Source: Polyangiaceae bacterium (lineage in GTDB: Bacteria; Myxococcota_A; Polyangia; Polyangiales; Polyangiaceae). From it: a DNA stretch of 64,000 nt. Positions 60,304 to 64,000 of the stretch are shown here, one piece after another. Within the stretch, counting starts at the first letter, position 1; every line of letters starts with the position of its first letter. The translations under genes and the position numbers were made by a program. Below the pieces are notes generated by a model that was not told the DNA's origin, did not search any database, and saw only the letters and a program-made list of their open reading frames with translations. The stretch spans positions 496,001 through 560,000 of the forward strand of contig JAHBVY010000002.1 of assembly GCA_019637265.1 (NCBI GenBank). The letters are read 5' to 3'.

Positions 60304-62640
60304 ATGGCGCGCGTCGCGGTGTGTTTTGCGCCCCTCAGCGTCTCCCGCGACTTCATCGATTACCCCTATTTCGCCGATCTGGGCGCGGTGCAGGCGGCTG
60401 CCGTGCTGCGCCGCGCGGGGCACGAGGTGACGGTGTATGACGCGCTGGCCACCCCCGGCGCCACCCTCACCCCCGAGGGGGACCGCGCGCTCCTGGGAGT
60501 GCCGGTGCCCACGCTGCTCCAGCACCTCCAGCCCTTCGATCTCGCGCTGGTCGCCTACACCCCCTTCCACCGCCCGCCCACGCGCGACGCGTTGCTCGCG
60601 TCCCTGCTCACGGCGCTCCGCGAAGCGGCGCCGAGCGCGCCCATCTTGCTCGCCGATCTTTATCAATCGGGGCAACACGTGGTCGACGCGCCGAGCCAAG
60701 CGATCCTGAGCGCCTACCCCGAGGTGCACGCGCTCTTGCGCTACGAAGCGGAGGGGTGGCTCCCCGAGTGGGTTCAGGAGCTCACGGCGCGGTGCCGTCT
60801 AACCCCCCCCCAAAACCCTCGCGAGGTCCGCGACGGCAACACGGGGCCTGCCATCGTCCTCGATGAGCTCCCGCTCCCCGCCTGGGACCTGGTAGACACC
60901 GAGGCTTACTTTAATTTCCATGAGGAAGTGATGGCCGGCCTCGGGCGGCCGCACTGGGCGTTCCCCATCAGCGGGCGTCACCTGCCCCTGCTCTCGAGCC
61001 GCGGCTGCCCCTTCCGCTGCGCCCACTGCTCGAGCAACCCGGGCCTGACGCCGGGGCAACCCAAGACCCAGCGTCGCTACTCCCGCGCGAGGCTCGCGGA
61101 GCACCTGGACTGGCTCATGCAGCGCGGCGCCCGGAGCGTGCACCTCTTGGACGAGCTCGCCAACGTGAACGAGCGACACTTCGACGCCCTGCTCGAGCTG
61201 CTCGCGGAGCGCGACCTCAGGTTCGAGATCCCGAATGGGCTACGGGCTGACTACGTGCTGCCGAAGCACCTCGCGGCGATGCGCGGGCGCCTCTCCACCC
61301 TCAGCGTGAGCGCCGAGAGCGGCGTGCAGCGGGTGGTCGATCAGGTGGTGGGCAAGCAGCTCGATCTGCGGCGCATCGTGGGCACCGCGAAGAGCGCTCA
61401 CGAGGCGGGCGTGCGCACCTTGGTGCACTACATCATCGGCATGCCGGGCGAGACGAAGGCCGACATCAACGGCACCCTGCGCTTCGCCCTCGACCTCTAT
61501 GAGAAGTATCGCGCGGAGCCGAGCGTCCAGTACGCCACGCCGCTCCCCGGCACGCGCCTCGAGCGCGAGGCCATCCAGCGCGGCGCCGCCCAGCTGCCCG
61601 TCGTCCCCGACTGGGGCCCGCATTTTCAAGCGAAGCCGAGCCTCGCCTCACGCGAGTTCGAGCTGAGCGAGCTCACGCGGTTCCGCGACAGCTTCGACGC
61701 CCGCCTCAGCGCGCTACGCGCGCCGCCGCCTTTGGTCGTGAACCTGACCTCCAGCTCCAATGAGCGCTCGCCGTTCAGCGAGGCGGTGGCTCCCACGCAG
61801 CGCGATCTGAGCGCCGAGGAGCAGCGACGGCTCGTCGTCCTGGCGCGCCAGCGTGGCGCCACCACGCTCGAGGTGACCGGTGGTGAGCCTACCTTATCAC
61901 GTGAGCTGCTCCCCCTCGTCCGCCTGGCGCGCCGCCTCGGGTACCAGTCGATCAAGCTCATCACCAACGCGCGCCGCGCCACCTACCCCGCCTACGCCGC
62001 GCAGCTCATGTCAGCTGGGCTGACAGAAGTGTGGGTGCGGCTGCATGGCGGTAGCGTCGCCTCGCACCAGGCCGTCACCCAGGTGCCAGAGTCCTTCGAG
62101 CAGACGCTGCTCGGGCTACGGCACCTGCTGGCGCATCGAGCGGGCGCGGTGGTGGGGGTGACGGTCGCGCTCCGTCGCGAGATCACGCGCGAGCTCGATG
62201 ACTTGTGGGCGAGGCTCATGACGCTCGGCGTCACGCGAGCGCGGCTGGAGCTGCCCCCGGGCCTCAGCGCCGCCGACCTGGCGCTCACCGGGGCGGGCTC
62301 GCTCGAGCTCGAGTGGGTCCACGCGCCCCCCTGTCAGGTCCCGCCGGGGCTCGCGGCGGTGCCCACCCCGCCCACGGTGGAGGCGATCAACTACCAGTCG
62401 GAGGCCGCGCGACGCTTCCTCGAGCCACCCCGCGTGCACCAGCCGGCGTGTGAAGCCTGCGCGCATCGCGCTGATTGTGAGGGTTTCTTCGTCGAGCAGG
62501 GCCTTCACCCGGGGGGGAGTCGCGAGGGGCAAACAGAGCCCCCGTTGGAGCCAGGCTCCAAGCAGGCCGCCGAGCAGCTCGGCCCCGGGGGCTTGGGGGG
62601 CCCCTCACCATCTTGCGCAAGAGCACGGTGGTCAGGCTGA
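60304..62640 (+). CDS. B12-binding-type radical SAM protein with a second serine-substituted radical SAM domain
   Basis: A 778-residue protein. Residues 1-170 look like a cobalamin-binding domain (PYFADLGAVQAAAVLRRAGH). The first radical SAM domain has C235-P-F-R-C239-A-H-C242 (SRGCPFRCAHCSSN), LLDELANVNERHFDALLELL and IIGMPGETKADI. A second barrel starts near 475: the segment NLTSSSNERSPFSEAV aligns with a CNxRCxFC motif but has Ser at all three Cys positions (S485, S489, S492). GEPTL, LITNARRATYP and GSVASHQAVT follow in normal order. The C-terminus has C716-x2-C719-x5-C725-E-G. The family resembles methyltransferase- or maturase-type B12 radical SAM enzymes. Confidence 0.88.
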   Translation: MARVAVCFAPLSVSRDFIDYPYFADLGAVQAAAVLRRAGHEVTVYDALATPGATLTPEGDRALLGVPVPTLLQHLQPFDLALVAYTPFHRPPTRDALLASLLTALREAAPSAPILLADLYQSGQHVVDAPSQAILSAYPEVHALLRYEAEGWLPEWVQELTARCRLTPPQNPREVRDGNTGPAIVLDELPLPAWDLVDTEAYFNFHEEVMAGLGRPHWAFPISGRHLPLLSSRGCPFRCAHCSSNPGLTPGQPKTQRRYSRARLAEHLDWLMQRGARSVHLLDELANVNERHFDALLELLAERDLRFEIPNGLRADYVLPKHLAAMRGRLSTLSVSAESGVQRVVDQVVGKQLDLRRIVGTAKSAHEAGVRTLVHYIIGMPGETKADINGTLRFALDLYEKYRAEPSVQYATPLPGTRLEREAIQRGAAQLPVVPDWGPHFQAKPSLASREFELSELTRFRDSFDARLSALRAPPPLVVNLTSSSNERSPFSEAVAPTQRDLSAEEQRRLVVLARQRGATTLEVTGGEPTLSRELLPLVRLARRLGYQSIKLITNARRATYPAYAAQLMSAGLTEVWVRLHGGSVASHQAVTQVPESFEQTLLGLRHLLAHRAGAVVGVTVALRREITRELDDLWARLMTLGVTRARLELPPGLSAADLALTGAGSLELEWVHAPPCQVPPGLAAVPTPPTVEAINYQSEAARRFLEPPRVHQPACEACAHRADCEGFFVEQGLHPGGSREGQTEPPLEPGSKQAAEQLGPGGLGGPSPSCARARWSG
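60790..60807 (-). repeat. Dispersed G-rich repeat inside the radical SAM gene
   Basis: Minus-strand GGGGGTTAGACGGCACCG, the same variant as at 39238. It encodes part of ARCRLTPPQNP on the plus strand, at the domain border before the first radical SAM barrel. Confidence 0.7.
62009..62025. repeat. 17-bp perfect inverted repeat
   Basis: TGTCAGC-TGG-GCTGACA within codons of the radical SAM gene (MSAGLTE); the clearest member of the GTCAGCTGGGCTGAC family. Confidence 0.8.
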
Positions 62641-62882
62641 GCACAGCCACGCCCTCAGCAGGCACACTGAACGGGGCGGGGGGTTGGACGAGAGTCCCCA
62701 CAGCGAAGAGCGAGCCCACGCTGAGCAGCGCCTCCACGGAGCCGTACAGCCCTGCGCGATGACGCGCAGCCCCGGTGAGCTCGGCGTCGAAGTGAGCCTC
62801 GCGCGGTGTTTGAGCTAGTCAGAGGACCGCGGTAGACTGAACCGTCGGGGCGCGAGCTGGGAGCTCAGGGGGCCCCTTAGCC
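62641..62882. other. Gap with a partial G-rich repeat and an antisense coding-like stretch
   Basis: GGGGGTTGGACG (62679-62690) is a truncated repeat. On the minus strand, 62815 to about 62620 reads as a hydrophobic protein-like sequence (GLYGSVEALLSVGSLFAVGT) with no start or family; it may be a gene remnant. Confidence 0.5.
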
Positions 62883-64000
62883 ATGAGGTCTCTTACGATG
62901 ACTGCTACCTTCCTTCGTCACATCAAGCAGGTGGGGCTGCTCTGCGGAGTCGGCGCCAGCGCCACCCTGGCGTGCAGCGTCTACGACAGCTCGCTCTTGG
63001 TGGAGTCCGATGGGGGCGCCGGTATGTCGGGGGCGAGCGGCAACGCCGGCAACGCGGGCTCAGGGGGCACCGCTGGGTCGGGCGGCACCGCAGGCTCGGG
63101 CGGCACCTCGGGCGCCGGCGGCACCGCGGGCACGGGAGGCACCAGCGACGGCCCGTTCTGGCACGACATGGAGGTGGGCGATCCGCCGCTTTGCCCCACG
63201 GAGAGCCGGCCCGACAAGACCATGCGCCCCAGCGGCACGGACACTGACGAGATCGAGCCGTTCTACGTCGCGTGGACGCGCGCCCGCTTCGGCGCGGTCG
63301 CGGGCATCGACGACTTCACGCCCGATCTGAACGCCTGGAAGGACATCGGCTTCAACCTGGACCGCGCCTGCAACAAGGCGACGTGGCCCGAGGGCGTGCT
63401 CTCGGGCGCCGCGGCGAACGACTGTCCTGCCGCGGGCATCAAGACCTGCACCAACGACTTCCAGAACGTGTTCGATGGCAACTACTGCCGCGACAACGCC
63501 ATCGGCAGGCTCTTCGGCCTCGCCGCCGAGTCGCCCATCTTGGGGCAGCCGTTCCGCCTCACGGAGGCCGACTGGAACTGCGCGATGCACCGCGGGTCGA
63601 TGTCGATCATCTTCAAGGTGAGCAACTACAACGGGCAGCTCAACGACGAGAGCGTCCGCTTGGATATGTATTCGTCAGTGGGGGTGACAGAAGCCGCCTC
63701 GTGGAGGTGCCGTGAGGACGAGAGCAGCGCGTCGCAGCTCACCAGCAACTGGCAGGCGCAGGCGCCGCAGCCGCTCACCAAGCGCTGGCAGTTCCCACGT
63801 AGGGATCTCGATCCGGCGGCGCTCGAGCCCGGCGGCACGCACATCAAGAACTCCAAGTGGGCCGACGCCACCGCTTACGTGCGGAACGGCTGGCTCATCG
63901 CGCAGCTGCCGGCCAACTCGGAGCTGTGGTTCAACGGCCTCAACGCCCACACGCGAGGCATCCGCATGGTCATTCAGAACACGGTGATCGCGGCGAAGCT
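62883..64000 (+). CDS. Lipoprotein with Gly-Ser linker, cut off by window edge
   Basis: At least 372 residues. Starts are ATG 62883 or 62898; the signal ends GASATLAC. A short GSGGTAGSGGTSGAGG linker precedes a Cys-containing domain (DPPLCPTESRPDKTM, FNLDRACNKATWPEG, DCPAAGIKTCTNDFQN, GNYCRDNAIGRLFGLAAE) followed by a beta-rich segment (GSMSIIFKVSNYNGQL). The later part (NELWFNGLN type) continues past base 64000. It belongs to the same linker-lipoprotein style as the genes near 8-10, 15 and 48 kb. Function unknown. Confidence 0.72.
   Translation, partial: MRSLTMTATFLRHIKQVGLLCGVGASATLACSVYDSSLLVESDGGAGMSGASGNAGNAGSGGTAGSGGTAGSGGTSGAGGTAGTGGTSDGPFWHDMEVGDPPLCPTESRPDKTMRPSGTDTDEIEPFYVAWTRARFGAVAGIDDFTPDLNAWKDIGFNLDRACNKATWPEGVLSGAAANDCPAAGIKTCTNDFQNVFDGNYCRDNAIGRLFGLAAESPILGQPFRLTEADWNCAMHRGSMSIIFKVSNYNGQLNDESVRLDMYSSVGVTEAASWRCREDESSASQLTSNWQAQAPQPLTKRWQFPRRDLDPAALEPGGTHIKNSKWADATAYVRNGWLIAQLPANSELWFNGLNAHTRGIRMVIQNTVIAAK

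Overview
The window is high-GC, densely packed bacterial chromosome. It looks like a myxobacterium (phylum Myxococcota, probably Polyangiales or a relative); this is inferred from gene style, not from a marker gene. The clues are lipoproteins whose export signal runs into long Gly/Ser/Ala linkers (8.2-9.8, 15.2-16.1, 48.0-49.7 and 62.9-64.0 kb), Cys-Asp repeats of the MopE type, tail-anchored Ser/Thr kinases, a pseudokinase, and many lipoproteins and outer-membrane barrels with no obvious relatives. No rRNA, tRNA, CRISPR array, prophage or insertion sequence was recognised.

Layout. 0-2 kb: purine salvage pair (PNP and an MtaD-type deaminase). 2-4.6 kb: ECF sigma factor overlapping a FecR-type anti-sigma gene, preceded by a terminator with competing hairpins. 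4.8-11.3 kb: envelope proteins, including a His-rich lipoprotein plus a Cys-motif barrel, an SUMF1-type lipoprotein, and infA. 11.5-15.1 kb: HAD hydrolase, GH113-like enzyme, hisC, TerB-like protein. 15.2-24.6 kb: Cys-rich lipoprotein, lytic transglycosylase, barrel, Ser/Thr kinase coupled to priA, and a divergent metallophosphatase. 24.8-30.1 kb: DUF3634-like protein, M13 peptidase, lysC, and an isolated FliO-SctR pair. 30.2-35.2 kb: Gld-type ABC exporter operon with a good promoter. 35.7-43.9 kb: pheT coupled to a barrel gene, pckA, and a large pseudokinase. 44.0-51.3 kb: the most unusual region, a seven-gene minus-strand cluster behind a strong promoter. 51.8-59.4 kb: ClpB-like ATPase, glutaredoxin, prepilin peptidase plus small lipoprotein, TetR regulator, phosphomannomutase, PrmC. 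59.5-64 kb: a barrel, a large double radical-SAM protein, and a truncated lipoprotein.

The candidate new system is the 44.0-51.3 kb cluster. In transcription order it reads: twin-arginine-type exported protein, degenerate radical-SAM-like protein that has lost two of the three cluster cysteines, MopE-like lipoprotein, two HxsD-like proteins, a SPASM-type Cys motif fused to a methyltransferase, and an intact radical SAM enzyme with two Cys clusters. It resembles a His-Xaa-Ser (Hxs) maturation system, but I see no recognisable HxsA substrate. Hexapeptide repeats carrying Cys occur in two of its proteins. A related 778-residue protein at 60.3 kb joins an intact radical SAM domain to a second copy in which all three cluster cysteines read as serine.

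Three short dispersed sequence families run through the window and are not explained by the genes: a G-rich element (GGGGGTTGGACGGCACCG and a TTTGGCA variant, about 14 copies), AT-rich palindromes around CCRTAYGG flanked by TTT/AAA, and inverted repeats near GTCAGCTGGGCTGAC. Several copies lie inside coding sequence.
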